Shown piece by piece: positions 18,647-30,500 of a stretch of 64,000 nt of DNA. The translations under genes and the position numbers were made by a program. The notes below the pieces were generated by a model that saw nothing but the letters and a program-made list of their open reading frames with translations, ran no database searches and was not told where the DNA came from. The first letter of the stretch is position 1. Every line of letters starts with the position of its first letter. Source of the stretch: Deltaproteobacteria bacterium (GTDB lineage Bacteria > Myxococcota_A > Polyangia > Polyangiales > Polyangiaceae); the NCBI GenBank assembly GCA_003235365.1, contig QJWJ01000431.1:22111-86110 (forward strand). Direction: 5' to 3'.

Positions 18647-21133
18647 TCAGAAGAAGTTGCCGATGGTGAATTCGAACTTGTACGTCTCTTCGTACGGCAG
18701 TGGCGCGAACGGGAAGCCCCACTCGAAACGCAGTGGACCCAGCGGTGAGAACCAGCGTAGGCCAAAGCCCCAGCTGGTGCGCAAATTCAGAACGTCTTTG
18801 GGGAAGTCGAAGCAGGGGCTCGTCTCTTTGTAGCTCGTGCCCGTATCCAGCGCGCAGTACTTGCTCTCCAAGTTCCAGGCGTTGCCCGCGTCGGTGAAGA
18901 GCACGGCGCGGATGCCGACCTCTTCGACCAGCGGCACCTCGAGTTCGAGGTTGTCGTAGAACATCAGGTTGCCGCCGATACGCGCCCCGAGCCCTTCGGG
19001 GGCGCTGTTCGGGTCCAACGTGCGCGTCAGAGGAATGCGCGGGCTGAGCGTGCGGTACTCGAAGCCGCGCACGTCCAAGATGCCGCCCATGAAGAAGCGC
19101 GCGAAGATCGGCACGCCGTCGGCGCTGGGGCTGGTGACCAACCCGAACTCGGTGTTGAGCTTGATGACCGCCCCGCCGCCCAGCGGATAGTAGAAGCGTC
19201 CAGTCAGGCGGTTGCGCCAGAACTCGGTATCTGCGCCGAACTCGGCGAGCGACAGCTCGGTCGAGCCGCTGAGGTAGATGCCGCTGGTGGGAAACAGGCG
19301 GTTGTCGCGGGTGTCGTAGGTCAGCGACGGACGGACGCTGGACGTCAGACCGTCGTTGAACTGGTTGTACAACGGCACCTGGCGGAAGCTGCTCGTCGGC
19401 ACCGTCGAACCGAAGATCGAGCGGGTTCGGGTCGTGGAGATCTGGTTGTCTTCGAGCGTGTACGTGACCGCCGCGGCGAGTTCGGGCTCGATCAGCGGGT
19501 AGCCCCACGTCAGCGAGCCGCCCAAGGTCGCCTGGGAAAAGTCGATGTAGTCGCGGTCCTGGTTGTACAGCGAGACCGAGAACTGAAACAGACTGTCGAG
19601 GAAGTACGGTTCGTAGAACGAGAAGTTGACCAGATTGCGGATGCCGCTCCACTGGCCGTTGAGCGAGAAGTTCTGGCCGTTGCCCATGATGTTGGCCTGT
19701 TGGACCTGGGCGGTGGCGATGAAGCGCTCGATGCTCGAGAAACCGGCGCCGACCTGGAACGTGCCGGTGGGACGTTCGACGACCTCGACCTCGACGTTCA
19801 CCCGGTCCCGAGCGGTGCCCGGACTCGTACCGACGTCGACGCGCTCGAAGTAGCCCAGCGCCGTGATGCGGCGGCGCGACTTTTCGAGCTTGGTTTCGCT
19901 GAACTTCTCGCCTTCGACGATTTCCATCTCGCGGCGAATGACCTTGTCGCGTGTCTTGGTGTTGCCCTGGACCTCGATGCGGTCGAAGAACACCATCGGG
20001 CCGCGCTCGATGGGCACGATCACGTCGACCTCGTTGGTCGCGCCGATCAGCTTCGTTTCGGGGTTGGCCTCGACGTTGGCGTAGCCCTCGTCGCGGTACA
20101 GCGTGCGCACGGCGCCGAGATCTTCGAGCAGCGCGGCGCGATTGAACCAATCGCCGGAGCGCGCTCGCACCATGGCGCGCAATTGACGGCGGCCGCCGAT
20201 GGGCTCCACCTCACGGCCGTCAGCGCCGCGCTCGTAGATTCGAAACTGCCGGATCTTGAAACGCGGACCTTCGTCAATCGTGACCGAGACCTCGATGCCG
20301 CTGCGGTCCGGTGTGAGCATCACGCGCGGCGTGTGGATCTGAACCGTCAAAAAGCCCCGATCGTAGTACAGGGCGTTGATGATCGCGATGTCGCGCTCGA
20401 AGGCGTCTTGCCGGAACGGGCCGCCGCTGCCGAAGTTCAGGATGTTGGACTGACCCGTGAACATCACGCCGCGCAGTTCGTCTTCGGGAATGTTCTCGTT
20501 CCCGATGAACGTGATCCGCCGCACGCTGACTTGGCTGTGCTCGGTGATCTTGAACTTGACGCTGACCTGATTGTTCTTTTCCGATGTGACGACGCTCTCG
20601 GCTTCGGCGAGGAAGTATCCCTTCTCCGCGTACATGTCGCGGATCTTCTGGATGCTCCGCCCGATCGCCGCCTGGCTGAGGATCGTGTCGGGCTTGATCT
20701 CGATCGCCTCATCCAGGTCTTCGGCTTCGATCTCCGAGTTGCCCTCGTACTCCACCTTGGAGACGCTGGGCTTCTCTCGCACGATGAAACGCAAACGCGC
20801 GCCGGTGTCTGCCCGAGAGACGTCGACCTCGATGTCGTCGAAGAAGCCGGACGCCCACAGCTCTCGCACGTCCTGGGCGAGCACTTCGGGCGCGAACTTC
20901 TCGCCGATCTTCTCGTGCAGGTACGCCAGCACGTCGTCTTTGCTGATACGCCGGTTGCCCACGACGTCGATCTCGTTGATCGTCAACCCACGGGCTGCCT
21001 CCGCTTCGTCTTGGGGGGTCGACCCGGGGGCCTGAGCCGCCGCCGGAGAGGCCAACAGGGCCCAAAACAGGACCACGAGCGCCAGCAATCCCCACGTGTG
21101 CGGTCGAGGTACTGGACGAGGGGGGAAGTGCAT
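18647..21133 (-). CDS. bamA: Outer-membrane protein assembly factor BamA
   Basis: Omp85-family insertase of the BAM complex (828 residues) that folds beta-barrel proteins into the outer membrane. A signal peptide ends near AAAQA (about residue 35). Five POTRA repeats follow, starting with ITINEIDVVGN-like strands (LTINEIDVVGNRRIS), then VSKVEYEGN, VSVRRITFIGNENI, FKIRQFRIYERG and VFFDRIEVQGN. The C-terminal 16-strand barrel carries the lid-lock signature DVRGFEYRTL and ends in Phe, as required for outer-membrane proteins. It is divergent from the topoisomerase IV operon and 400 bases downstream of nothing else on its strand, so probably monocistronic. Confidence 0.96.
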   Translation of the reverse strand: MHFPPRPVPRPHTWGLLALVVLFWALLASPAAAQAPGSTPQDEAEAARGLTINEIDVVGNRRISKDDVLAYLHEKIGEKFAPEVLAQDVRELWASGFFDDIEVDVSRADTGARLRFIVREKPSVSKVEYEGNSEIEAEDLDEAIEIKPDTILSQAAIGRSIQKIRDMYAEKGYFLAEAESVVTSEKNNQVSVKFKITEHSQVSVRRITFIGNENIPEDELRGVMFTGQSNILNFGSGGPFRQDAFERDIAIINALYYDRGFLTVQIHTPRVMLTPDRSGIEVSVTIDEGPRFKIRQFRIYERGADGREVEPIGGRRQLRAMVRARSGDWFNRAALLEDLGAVRTLYRDEGYANVEANPETKLIGATNEVDVIVPIERGPMVFFDRIEVQGNTKTRDKVIRREMEIVEGEKFSETKLEKSRRRITALGYFERVDVGTSPGTARDRVNVEVEVVERPTGTFQVGAGFSSIERFIATAQVQQANIMGNGQNFSLNGQWSGIRNLVNFSFYEPYFLDSLFQFSVSLYNQDRDYIDFSQATLGGSLTWGYPLIEPELAAAVTYTLEDNQISTTRTRSIFGSTVPTSSFRQVPLYNQFNDGLTSSVRPSLTYDTRDNRLFPTSGIYLSGSTELSLAEFGADTEFWRNRLTGRFYYPLGGGAVIKLNTEFGLVTSPSADGVPIFARFFMGGILDVRGFEYRTLSPRIPLTRTLDPNSAPEGLGARIGGNLMFYDNLELEVPLVEEVGIRAVLFTDAGNAWNLESKYCALDTGTSYKETSPCFDFPKDVLNLRTSWGFGLRWFSPLGPLRFEWGFPFAPLPYEETYKFEFTIGNFF

Positions 21134-21470
21134 GGGGGAGGGGCCTGGGCGGGGCGCAAGCGGCGGTTGGAAGGCTCACTCAGCGTGCTCAGCGGGTGCC
21201 CTCCGTAGCCCAGAGCGCTCGGAACCACAAGCGCGAGGTGGCTGAAATGCCTGGCTTCGGTCCTATACCCAGAGCCTCGGCTGGCGCGCACCGAGCCGGG
21301 GCAATCGCGCGGGTGAATGGACCTGGAGAGTGCCTCGTCAACCGAGGATCCGGTCCACCGGTCATTGGATGGCCGGTTGGGAGTGCAGGCGATTTATTGG
21401 CACAAACCCCGAGATCCCGGCTACCGACCATCCCACTCCCTTTCCTGTGGGAGCAACCGCGAGGGCAGAC
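21134..21470. other. Divergent promoter region of bamA and parC
   Basis: 337 bases that must contain both promoters. A short A/T-richer patch (GATTTATTGGCAC, about 21391) could be part of the parC promoter. GAGG at 21461-21464 serves the TTG start of parC. Nothing else recognised. Confidence 0.35.
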
Positions 21471-23848
<2,378 letters not shown>

Positions 23849-23852
<4 letters not shown>

Positions 23853-25753
23853 CGCAGTACACCGCTAGCGATATTTCCGTACTCGAAGGGCTCGACCCCG
23901 TTCGCAAGCGCCCCGGTATGTACATCGGCGGCGTGGGCTCCGCCGGTCTGCATCACCTGGTGTGGGAAATCCTCGACAACTGCGTTGACGAGGCCATGAA
24001 CGGCCATGCCAGCGAAGTCGGCGTGACGCTCCACGCCGACGGCTGTAGCGTGACGGTCTCGGACAACGGTCGCGGCATTCCCATCGACAAGCACCCCAAG
24101 CTCAAGAAGCCGGCGATTGAAGTCATCTTCACGACGCTGCACGCCGGCGGTAAGTTCGAGGGGCAGAACTACAAGACCTCGGGCGGTCTGCACGGCGTGG
24201 GCGCCTCGGTGGTCAACGCGCTGTCGAGTCGCTTGGTGGCTTCGGTCAAGCGCAACGGCAAGGTGCACACCATCGAGTTCGCCGCCGGAGCGGTGACCAA
24301 GCCGCTCAAGGCTCAGGGGGCTGCGCGCGGGACGGGTACGACCGTCTTTTTCGCGCCCGATTCACGCGTCTTTCCGAGCACTCGCTTCGATCCGGCGGTG
24401 ATCCGCGAGCGACTCGAAGTGGTGAGCTTCTTGCATCGCGGCGTCAAGGTCGCGTTCGTGGACGAGACGGCGGGCACGACCGAGCTCTTTCACCACGAGA
24501 ACGGGCTGACGGACTACCTGACGAAGGTGATCACCGACCGCAAAGCCAAAGAAGTGCATCCGGCGCCGTTCGTGCTGCTCAAGGAGAACGGCGCGCGCAT
24601 CGAGCTGGCCCTGCAGTGGACCGAGGCCACCGACGAGCGCGTGATCAGCTACGTCAACGGCATCCCGACCGGATCGGGCGGCACCCACGAGAACGGCTTG
24701 CGCGCCGGTTTGCTCAAAGCCGTGCGCAACTACATCGAGACGCACAAGCTCGCGCCGCGCGGCGTGACGCTCAGCGCCGAAGACATTCGCGAAGGCGTCG
24801 TGGCCGTGCTCAGTGTGTTCATCGCCGAGCCGCAGTTCCAGGGGCAGACCAAAGACCGTCTGAACAACCCCGAAGTGCAGTCGACGGTGGACGCAGCGAC
24901 CCGGCCTGCGCTCGAACAATGGCTCAACTCGAACCGCACCGCCGCCGAGCAGATCGTCACGCGCATCATTCTGGCGGCGCGCGCGCGCGAAGCGTCGCGT
25001 TCTGCCGCAGCGTCCATCTCGCGCAAATCGGCCACGAGCGGGCGGCTGACCTTGCCCGGCAAGCTCAGCGACTGCATCAACTCCCAACGCGGAGATACTG
25101 AGCTGTTCATCGTCGAGGGCGACTCGGCAGGCGGATCTGCCAAGCAAGGCCGCGATCGAAAGACGCAGGCGATCTTGCCGTTGCGCGGCAAAGTGCTCAA
25201 CACCGAGTCCGTCGGTTTGGCCAAGGTGCTCGAGAACAAGGAGCTCGCCGACCTGGTCACAGCGCTCGGCTGTGGCATCGGCAAGAGCTTCGACGCCTCC
25301 CGGTTGCGTTACCAGCGCGTGATCCTGCTCGCCGATGCCGATTCGGACGGCCACCACATCACGACCCTTCTCCTGACGTTCTTCTACCGCCACTTGCCGG
25401 AGCTGATCCATCAAGGGCGCGTCTTCGTCGCCGTGCCGCCGCTGTTTCGCGTGGACATCGGCAAAGAGACGTACTGGGCCGTGGATGAGCGGGACAAGCT
25501 GCGCATCACCGAGACGCACAGGAAGGGCAACGCCAAGGTCGAGATCACCCGCTTCAAGGGTTTGGGCGAAATGATGCCCAAGACGCTCTGGGATACCACG
25601 CTCGATCCAAAAAAGCGCCGCCTGCTCAAGGTCGAAATCGCCGACGGGCTGCAGACCGATCGCATCGTCAACGAGCTGATGGGCAAAGATCCCACCGCGC
25701 GCTTCCGCTTCATCATGGAGCGCCCCGTCGACGCCGACGATCTCGACGTGTGA
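23849..25753 (+). CDS. parE: DNA topoisomerase IV subunit B (GyrB/ParE family)
   Basis: ATPase subunit of 634 residues. The GHKL ATP site is shown by EILDNCVDEAMNGH, VSDNGRGIPID and GGLHGVGASVVNAL. The transducer domain follows, and the TOPRIM domain has FIVEGDSAGGSAKQGRD and LLADADSDGHHI with the acidic metal-binding cluster. The C-terminus has the KGLGEMMPKTLWDTT signature. At 634 residues it has no GyrB-type insert and fits ParE. It starts inside the parC stop (ATGA). Downstream lies the G-run repeat block at 25867, facing the end of the FHA regulator. Confidence 0.93.
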
Positions 25754-26101
25754 GGCCGGGGAGGGTTGACGTCCCGACCGCGATGCGCCCCGGCGTCACG
25801 AGTCTCCAACGCAGCCAAACCGCCTTCCACCCTTGCCCGACGAACTCCTCACCCCGCCCGCCGGGTTGGGGAAGGCGCCCGGCGACCCTGGGGAACGCGC
25901 CATCCGGCGTGGGGGGGGCGCCCCGCGACGGTGGGGACGAGCCTCGGCCGGATGGGGAAGTCGCTCCTACTGGGTGGGGAACCCGCCCGACGGGGTGGGG
26001 GGATGCGGCTCGCCGTTCTGGGTCGAGACGCGGCGCTTCGCGGCTCGGCGCGTCTCGACCCAAGAAAACCGAGGAGCCGCTGCTGAGGAGCGCTTCGACG
26101 T
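25754..26101. other. Convergent intergenic region holding a G-run array
   Basis: 348 bases between parE and the FHA/sigma-54 regulator, which converge. Most of the middle is the periodic repeat at 25867-26000. Flanks are G/C-rich with no recognisable gene. The 3' ends of both flanking transcripts must fall here. Confidence 0.45.
25867..26000. repeat. Array of TGGGG motifs at alternating 22/21-bp spacing
   Basis: TGGGG occurs with its T at 25867, 25889, 25910, 25932, 25953, 25975 and 25996, i.e. spacings 22, 21, 22, 21, 22, 21. Sequence between the G-runs is only loosely conserved (often GGGGAA then C/G-rich). Seven runs of four or more G on one strand could form G-quadruplexes. The 21/22 alternation breaks any single reading frame, so it is unlikely to be coding. 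Confidence 0.75.
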
Positions 26102-27472
26102 TCAGCGGTAGTCGTCGAGGGAGATCTCGAAGCGTTTGAGCCAGCGGTGGACTTGCATGCGCGCCTTGCCGAGCTCGCGACCGACGGCGGCGATGTTACC
26201 CTGGTGCCGCTGCAGCAGTGCGCGCAGTTCTTCTTCCGTCGGCGTGGGGCGGCCGCTTGCTTCGAGTGGTTGGGCGCCGACGGCCCACGTGCCGTAGTCG
26301 TCCATCTCTTCTTTGACTTGATCGGGCAGTTGGTCCACGTCGAGGGTGGTGTGGTCGGCGAGGGCGACGCAACGCTTGGCGCAGGCTTCGAGCTCGCGCA
26401 CGTTGTAGGGCCAGTCGTAGTGCAGCAGTGCCGTCATGAAGCGAAAGCTCGGGACGAGCTCGGGGCGCCCGTGCCGAGCGACGAACGCCTTGAGCAGCAA
26501 GTAGACGTCCTCTTTGCGATCGCGCAGGGGGTGCAGGCGCAGTTGGTATTCGTTGAGGCGGGCGAACAAGTCCTCGCGGAAGCGGTTTTCCTGCTGCATG
26601 CGCCGCAGATCGCGGTGCGTCGCGCACACGACGCGCACGTCGACCGGTTCGGGTTTGGTCGCCCCGACGGGGAAGACTTCTCGCGCTTGCAGTACGCGCA
26701 GCAGTTTGGCTTGGGCGGTCAGCGGCATGTCGCCGATCTCGTCGAGCAGCAGCGTGCCGCCGTCGGCAGTGCGGATGAGACCGGGCTTGTCGCGATCGGC
26801 GCCGGAGAAAGCGCCGCGCTTGTAGCCGAACAGCTCGCTTTCGATCAGGTTCGAGGGGATCGCCGCGCAGTTGACGGCACAGAACTCGCCGCTGCGCCCG
26901 CTCAGGCGGTGAACCTCGCGCGCCACGACCTCTTTGCCCGTGCCGCTCTCGCCGAGCAGCAAGACGCTCAAGGGGCTGGTAGCGATGCGCGCGATCTCCG
27001 AGGCGATGCGGTCGAGTTGATAGCCGCCCACGAGATCGAGCGACCGCGACCAGCGACGGGCGTGGGCGAACACTTGACCGTCGAGGCGATAACCCGAGTA
27101 GCCCGCGATGTCGGATTCGACGAATTTGAGAATCGCGTCGCCCACTCGGATCTCTTGGCCGTGCTCGAGCCGTGCTTCGCGCACGCGGTAGCCGTCGAGC
27201 AGGGTGCCGTTCGTGCTGCCCAGGTCGCGCAGGGTGTAGCCCTGGCGCTCGAACACGATCTCGGCGTGCACCCGCGACACGGCATTGACGCTGACCACGG
27301 CGTCGGCAGGCGGCTCGCGACCGATCACCGTGCGTGTGGCGGTCAGCGGCCAGGCTGCCGGCAGGCGAGCGAAGTCGTCCGCGTACAATAGAACCAGGCC
27401 AGCGCTCGGGCTGCGCCCGTCGGGCGGCTGCGGACCGCTCCACTCTTGCATGGCGCCGGTGGCGTCGTTCAT
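26102..27472 (-). CDS. FHA-domain sigma-54-dependent transcriptional activator
   Basis: Enhancer-binding protein of 456 residues from the ATG at 27472. The N-terminal FHA domain (about 45-118) has RTVIGREPP, SRVHAEI and GSTNGTLLDG, so it should read phosphothreonine on a partner kinase. The AAA+ domain (about 148-380) has Walker A GESGTGKE at 174-181 and Walker B GGTLLLDEIGDMP. The sigma-54 contact loop reads GAFSGA (220-225), with Ser in place of the usual Thr. A Fis-type helix-turn-helix (GNIAAVGRELGKARMQVHRWL) ends the protein. FHA-headed activators are frequent in myxobacteria and normally respond to Ser/Thr kinases. It is divergent from the amidase gene. Confidence 0.92.
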   Translation of the reverse strand: MNDATGAMQEWSGPQPPDGRSPSAGLVLLYADDFARLPAAWPLTATRTVIGREPPADAVVSVNAVSRVHAEIVFERQGYTLRDLGSTNGTLLDGYRVREARLEHGQEIRVGDAILKFVESDIAGYSGYRLDGQVFAHARRWSRSLDLVGGYQLDRIASEIARIATSPLSVLLLGESGTGKEVVAREVHRLSGRSGEFCAVNCAAIPSNLIESELFGYKRGAFSGADRDKPGLIRTADGGTLLLDEIGDMPLTAQAKLLRVLQAREVFPVGATKPEPVDVRVVCATHRDLRRMQQENRFREDLFARLNEYQLRLHPLRDRKEDVYLLLKAFVARHGRPELVPSFRFMTALLHYDWPYNVRELEACAKRCVALADHTTLDVDQLPDQVKEEMDDYGTWAVGAQPLEASGRPTPTEEELRALLQRHQGNIAAVGRELGKARMQVHRWLKRFEISLDDYR

Positions 27473-27580
27473 CCGGTTTACGGTATCCGGTTGTGACGAA
27501 GGCGGCCAGGGGCAGGGCGGCGAAACCGTCGAGCCGCCGGCGGTGGTGAGCGGCGGTTGTCGCGCCTGCGGCAGTGTGGG

Positions 27581-28438
27581 ATGAAGTGCAACGTGTCCAG
27601 CCAGCCACCGAAAGTACTGAGGGCGCTGAGGGTCGCAGCCGTCCAACTGCAGAGCGGTGACGATGTTTCCGCGAATCTCGAGGCCGTGCGTCACTGGGTC
27701 CGCGCGGCCGCCGAGCAGGGCGCCAAACTCGTCCTACTACCCGAAAACTTTGCGTTCTTCGGCTCCGAGACGGTCAAGGCTCAGCACGCCGAAGCACTGC
27801 CTGCGGACGGCCCCATCGGACGCACCCTGAGCGATCTGTCAAAGCAGCTCGGCATCACGCTGATCGGCGGGGGCATGCCCGAGCAGAGCGCAGATCCGGC
27901 GCGGCCGTTCAATACGTCGGTCGTCTTCGATGCTGCGGGGCAGCTCGTGGCTCGCTACCGCAAGACCCACTTGTTCGACGTCGATCTTCCCGACGGGAAA
28001 TCGCTTCGAGAAAGTTCGGGAACGAGCGCGGGTGACGACGCCGTGGCCGTCGAGGTCGACGGCCTGCGTGTGGGACTGGCGATTTGCTACGACCTTCGCT
28101 TCAGCGCCCTGTTCGCTGCGTTGGCGCGTGGCGGTCTCGACGTAATCACGCTGCCGGCGGCGTTCACCGAGCACACCGGCAAGGATCACTGGCACGTGCT
28201 GTTGCGAGCTCGGGCCATCGAGTGGCAGTGCTGGGTCGTCGCCGCCGCCCAGTGGGGGAGCCACCCGGGGGGGCGCCGCACTTACGGCCACTCGCTGATC
28301 GTCGACCCGTGGGGCAACGTGGTCGCCGACGCGTCGAACCGCCCCGGGATCGTCGTTGCCGACGTCGACCCGGCGCTCAGTGAGAGCGTCCGCACAGCGT
28401 TACCCTGCGCCGCTCATCGCCGCACGTTTCGGGTGTAG
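27581..28438 (+). CDS. Nitrilase-superfamily amidase, Nit1/deaminated-glutathione-amidase type
   Basis: C-N hydrolase of 285 residues from the ATG at 27581 (a TTG at 27557 is an alternative). The Glu-Lys-Cys triad is complete: Glu55 in LVLLPENF, Lys128 in YRKTHLFDVDL and Cys169 in ICYDLRF. The segments AFTEHTGKDHWHVLLRARAIE and TYGHSLIVDPWG are those of the Nit1 branch, which hydrolyses deaminated glutathione or similar omega-amides as metabolite repair. It is divergent from the FHA activator by 108 bases and convergent with the MerR-TPR gene, ending one base before it. Confidence 0.87.
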   Translation: MKCNVSSQPPKVLRALRVAAVQLQSGDDVSANLEAVRHWVRAAAEQGAKLVLLPENFAFFGSETVKAQHAEALPADGPIGRTLSDLSKQLGITLIGGGMPEQSADPARPFNTSVVFDAAGQLVARYRKTHLFDVDLPDGKSLRESSGTSAGDDAVAVEVDGLRVGLAICYDLRFSALFAALARGGLDVITLPAAFTEHTGKDHWHVLLRARAIEWQCWVVAAAQWGSHPGGRRTYGHSLIVDPWGNVVADASNRPGIVVADVDPALSESVRTALPCAAHRRTFRV

Positions 28439-28439
28439 A

Positions 28440-29732
28440 TCACAGGTGCCGCTTGGCGATTTCCGTCCAAGTGCCGCTCGGTTCGAGCTGGATGTAGTTG
28501 CTCCAGTAGGGGCGAGCGGTTTGCGCTTGGCCGATCTGCTCGTAGGCCATCGCCAAGTTGAAGTACGCATCGGCGAACTTCGGATCGGCTTCGATGGCTC
28601 CCAAGAACAGCGGGATGGCGTCTTCGGCTTTGCCGCGCTCCAACATCACGTAGCCGAGGTTGTACTGCGCCTCGGGTTGTTTCTGGTCGATCTCCAGGGC
28701 TTGGCGATACAGCTTTTCCGCGCCGTCCACGTCTTGGCGACGGAAGGCGATGTTACCCAGGTTCGTGTAAGCGATGGTGAGCCACGGGTCGAGTTCCACG
28801 GCGCGCCGATACAGCGTTTCGGCTTCGTCGAGCGTGTTCGGATCTTCGTCGAGCTCGCTGGCGCGCAGGTACAACTCGTAGGCCGTGCGCGCGCGATCGC
28901 GACCCGCGGTGGGGCGCAGGACCCGCACCACGTCGTTGCGCAACTCACGCACGTGAAAGTCGAGCATCATCTGGCCGCTGAGCGGTTCGAAGTCGCCGTC
29001 TTGGGTGCGCACCACGATGCTGCGCCCGTCGGAGACGATGCGCAACTCCGCCAAGGGGCGCGCCACTTTGGGCAGGCTCTTCTTGAGCGCCAGCATGGCG
29101 CGGCTGACGTCGCGCAGGCGCACTCGGCTGTCGAGCAAACTCTGCGCGGCGCGCAGCTGAATCAAGTCGGCAAAGGTGTACGCCCTTCGCCCCTTGCGTT
29201 TACCTGACGGCGACACGATGCCGGAACGGTCCAACGTGCGCAGCCGCGCCGGCGAGACCCCGAGCAGGCGGGCGATCTCGCTCTGCGTGAACAAGTCGGT
29301 GATCGGCTCGCGGTTGGCGTGCTCTTCGCCAGCGGCCTGCTTTTGTGCCGTCTGTTCCGACGCGACGCGGCCACCGCCCGGTCCAAACACCACGTGGATG
29401 ACCTTGTCTCGTTTGTTACGGTCGCGCTTGTCGCGGCCCAGTTTGTCGCGGCCGTCTCGTGGTGTTTTTCCTCGCGAGGCGCGCGGTGGCTGACCCTTGC
29501 CGCGTTGGTGATTGCTCGCACGCACCGCGCGACTGCGAGGGCGCTCGGGCGCTCGGGCGCTGCTGTCATCGCGGCTGCTGGTACGGTCGCTGGTTGCCGA
29601 ATCACCGACGTGTTCACCTTTAGCATTGGGTGACGTGGCGCCTCGAGGGGTATGGCGCTGTCGAGGGGTACCGTCGTTCGCGTCGCGCTCGCGCTTCGAT
29701 GGGCGCCGGTTCGTGGGTCGTCGGAAGGTCAT
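28440..29732 (-). CDS. MerR-type DNA-binding protein with TPR repeats
   Basis: 430 residues. The first 140 are low complexity and very basic (Arg/Lys/Ser/Asp), including repeated Asp-Lys/Arg tracts. Residues about 145-215 form a MerR-like winged helix (FTQSEIARLLGVSPARLRTLDRSGIVSP, then RAYTFADLIQLRAAQ). After a linker, at least four TPR units occupy about 280-420, with motifs such as AYTNLGNIAFRRQD, AQYNLGYVMLERGK and AYFNLAMAYEQIG. The plan is a DNA-binding protein that recruits partners through TPRs; MerR-TPR proteins of this kind occur in Deltaproteobacteria-like lineages, role unknown. It ends one base from the amidase gene. Confidence 0.75.
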   Translation of the reverse strand: MTFRRPTNRRPSKRERDANDGTPRQRHTPRGATSPNAKGEHVGDSATSDRTSSRDDSSARAPERPRSRAVRASNHQRGKGQPPRASRGKTPRDGRDKLGRDKRDRNKRDKVIHVVFGPGGGRVASEQTAQKQAAGEEHANREPITDLFTQSEIARLLGVSPARLRTLDRSGIVSPSGKRKGRRAYTFADLIQLRAAQSLLDSRVRLRDVSRAMLALKKSLPKVARPLAELRIVSDGRSIVVRTQDGDFEPLSGQMMLDFHVRELRNDVVRVLRPTAGRDRARTAYELYLRASELDEDPNTLDEAETLYRRAVELDPWLTIAYTNLGNIAFRRQDVDGAEKLYRQALEIDQKQPEAQYNLGYVMLERGKAEDAIPLFLGAIEADPKFADAYFNLAMAYEQIGQAQTARPYWSNYIQLEPSGTWTEIAKRHL

Positions 29733-29867
29733 GCGGGAGCTTGGATCAATTTGCCGGGCATCAAGTTGAAGTCAATAGTGTTGGCCGATGTGCGTGCAGA
29801 GGGTGCGGCGGGTCCCTTCGATCGTGGTGCACAAGGTGTGGGCAACGTGTGGGATGGCCCAACTGCA

Positions 29868-30323
29868 TCAACCAGTTGAGCGCGACTCGAGTGACTGCTC
29901 GAGTTGATTGGCCTCGACATCGACGTCGATCTTCAGTCCGAGATCGATCATCGAGAAGTTCAGTTCCGCTCGCAGTTGACCCAGCGGTGCGCCGGCACGC
30001 ACCTGCGCTTCGCGCCACGCGATGCGCACGGCGCGCACACGGGCGTGTGGGTCGCACGCCAGAAGGCGCAGCGTCGCACCGCGATGGCCGTCGGGGATGT
30101 GCCCACCGCGTGAGACGAGGGGCAAAACGATACTCGTCGTGCCGTAGTAGACGGCGCGACTGCCCTCCTGGCGCGCGGCGCCCTCGCTCATGACGTCGGC
30201 TTGTTCGAACATCTCGCGAACGCGGTAGTCGCTACTGTGCCAAAGCTCGACGTGCCGGCGCACGACCAGTGGCGCAAACGACGTCTTGCGCAGACCAGGG
30301 CGGCGCGGCGATGAACGATCCAC
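29868..30323 (-). CDS. Conserved-looking protein of unknown function
   Basis: About 151 residues from a GTG at 30323; the frame is open to 30470 but the upstream part is not protein-like. The mature sequence has balanced hydrophobic/charged patterning (RRHVELWHSSDYRVREMFEQ, TTSIVLPLVSRGGHIP, ATLRLLACDPHARVRAVRIAWREAQ, LRAELNFSMIDLGLKIDVDVEA), mainly beta with two helices, ending in an acidic strand. No signal peptide or membrane helix. It is divergent from the small gene at 30501. I do not recognise the family; start and function are uncertain. Confidence 0.5.
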   Translation of the reverse strand: MDRSSPRRPGLRKTSFAPLVVRRHVELWHSSDYRVREMFEQADVMSEGAARQEGSRAVYYGTTSIVLPLVSRGGHIPDGHRGATLRLLACDPHARVRAVRIAWREAQVRAGAPLGQLRAELNFSMIDLGLKIDVDVEANQLEQSLESRSTG

Positions 30324-30500
30324 TGTCCGGCATTGTAGGTGGAAGGCGCGCGCCCGACTAACTTCTTGGAGACAAATTTGCCCCGCTGCCAAGCAGCCTG
30401 GAACACTCCTCTCCTGCCGATGCCCGGCTGTTACCGGCTTGCGCAGAGGTCTTCCACACCTTTTCAACAACGCCTGTCAACACACCGGAAGGAGAGTGCC

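Noticed and set aside
25750..26139. Plus-strand frame with PxGWG-like peptides through the G-run array
   Set aside because: The 22/21-bp alternation shifts the frame within the array, and the peptide is not continuous in any single frame at the DNA repeat level.
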